A stretch of 64,000 bases of DNA from Spirosoma sp. (GTDB lineage Bacteria > Bacteroidota > Bacteroidia > Cytophagales > Spirosomataceae), in the NCBI RefSeq assembly GCF_026391055.1, contig NZ_JAPLET010000026.1, forward strand, positions 558,001 through 622,000, read 5' to 3'. Of this stretch, positions 63,311-64,000 are shown in pieces. The position numbers were made by a program, and so were the translations under genes. The stretch's first letter is position 1, and every line of letters starts with the position of its first letter. The notes below the pieces were generated by a model that saw only the letters and a list, made by a program, of their open reading frames with translations, was not told the DNA's origin and ran no database searches.

Positions 63311-63393
63311 TCGTAAAGCATCAAGGCAAGGGTTTTTAAACGACGTATCTTGAAGATATGTCGTTTAAAAACCCTTGCCTTGATGCTTTACGA
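63311..63393. repeat. 83-base palindrome, dispersed-core element copy B
   Basis: Arms of 41 bases (63311-63351, 63353-63393) pair with one mismatch around one base. The centre AAACGACGTATCTT and its mirror are nearly the same as in copy A at 14356, while the outer 24 bases of each arm are unrelated to it. It lies between the convergent GH43 and NIPSNAP genes and should act as a two-way terminator. Confidence 0.88.
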
Positions 63394-63404
63394 ATCAGAC
63401 CTTG

Positions 63405-64000
63405 TTAAATCTGCGAGAAAGCAGTCGGAATCAGAAATGTGCGGTGGATGTTCGATATGATCTTGGCATCTGCATATTCAGGCATAGAGCTTATCTTTTT
63501 CCACTCAGGATCACCGCCGAAGGCTTTCCAGTTCTGGTCATGTTCATTCATGTCATCGAACGTCAACATGTACGTGAGGTTAGGACGCATTGGACCGATC
63601 AGCGTTTCTCCGAAAAACACGGGGGTAAGCCCCACTCGCTTGAAAATAGCAATCTCACCGGCCTGGTTGAACATCTCTATTTTCTTTTTCCCAGCGGTTT
63701 CATTTGGACTTTCATACCGACGCAACTCAAAGATACGCGACTTCTTTTCGGGTAATTCCAGCCGGGGCATGTTCGAAAACGCTTTCAGTAACGAACTCTC
63801 AATGCGTTCGTAGGCGGGCGCCGTAGCCTCGGCATTCAGGTATTCGGCGCCGGCTTGCTGATAGGCACTATCGCTGGCTAGTTGATCGGAAATCTTCAGG
63901 TAGGCATCTAATGATGTAAAGGGTATCAGCACAACCAGTTTGGTAAAACCCTGAGAGAGGTACTCCGTAAAAACGCCCACATTCTTGCTACCCAGCCGAT
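63405..64000 (-). CDS. NIPSNAP-family protein, 5' end outside the window
   Basis: The frame stays open to base 64000, so the visible 198 residues are the C-terminal part. A GTG at 63980 is not a convincing start because the upstream codons (RLGSKNVGV) continue the family pattern. Seen are FTKLVVLIPFTSLDAYLK, a second ferredoxin-like domain with RIFELRRYESPNETAGKKKIEMFNQ, and FFGETLIGPMRPNLTYMLTFDD. NIPSNAP domains are paired alpha-beta barrels of poorly known function. Confidence 0.88.
   Translation of the reverse strand, partial: RLGSKNVGVFTEYLSQGFTKLVVLIPFTSLDAYLKISDQLASDSAYQQAGAEYLNAEATAPAYERIESSLLKAFSNMPRLELPEKKSRIFELRRYESPNETAGKKKIEMFNQAGEIAIFKRVGLTPVFFGETLIGPMRPNLTYMLTFDDMNEHDQNWKAFGGDPEWKKISSMPEYADAKIISNIHRTFLIPTAFSQI

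Noticed and set aside
1..64000. CRISPR arrays, tRNA or rRNA genes, insertion sequences
   Set aside because: Read for regularly spaced repeats, tRNA T-loop signatures and transposase motifs; none was found. A covariance-model scan would be decisive for RNAs.

Overview
The window looks like a Bacteroidetes chromosome segment, most probably Cytophagales close to Spirosoma. The reasons are a SusC/SusD glycan-uptake operon with a hybrid two-component regulator, proteins with type IX secretion (T9SS) C-terminal sorting domains, many lipoproteins, roughly 50% GC, few Shine-Dalgarno sites, and some promoters of the TTG / TAnnTTTG type. No rRNA, tRNA, insertion sequence or CRISPR array was seen. The assignment is inference from gene content only.

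Layout. 1-2.5 kb: edge of an unknown gene, a secreted ThuA-like protein, and a protein made of two copies of one unrecognised domain. 2.5-9 kb: a two-gene unit of a TIR-like protein followed 3 bp later by a 1923-residue protein with a pYEATS-like domain, two alpha/beta-hydrolases with apparently complete triads, an unassigned middle region, a CHAT protease and a helical tail. This is the strongest candidate for an undescribed conflict or defence system. 9.4-21.8 kb: a muramidase, small lipoproteins, a sulfatase divergent from a secreted glycosidase-like protein, an orphan phage-type protein, a phosphoglycerate mutase-family enzyme, a secreted protein of unclear role, an M1 aminopeptidase and small conserved proteins.

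22.1-27.4 kb: a lasso-peptide cluster. A 48-codon precursor gene (23195-23341) is followed by a strong hairpin, then a PqqD-like recognition protein, a B2 leader protease, a nucleotidyltransferase-family protein and, on the opposite strand, an asparagine synthetase-like cyclase lacking the N-terminal Cys. 27.5-34.8 kb: a lipoprotein, a gingipain-like C25 protease with a T9SS tail, an AraC/Ogt DNA-repair fusion, and a divergent MocR regulator / PNPOx-like flavoprotein pair.

34.8-48.2 kb: a polysaccharide utilisation locus: alginate lyase-family enzyme, DUF4466-like and DUF5018-like accessory proteins, SusD, SusC, GH88 unsaturated uronyl hydrolase and the hybrid two-component sensor. Lyase plus GH88 points to a uronic-acid polysaccharide. 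48.3-64 kb: OsmC, universal stress protein, SPFH protein, MFS exporter, class C serine hydrolase, DNA polymerase I, fasciclin lipoprotein, sterol desaturase-family enzyme, acyl-CoA thioesterase, lipoproteins, GH43 enzyme and a NIPSNAP protein cut by the window end.

Many gene ends carry hairpins. Two nearly perfect long palindromes, at 14356-14408 and 63311-63393, share the same central core of about 29 bases while their outer arms are unrelated. A third at 36081-36161 has a diverged version. They look like one dispersed palindromic element family sitting in terminators.
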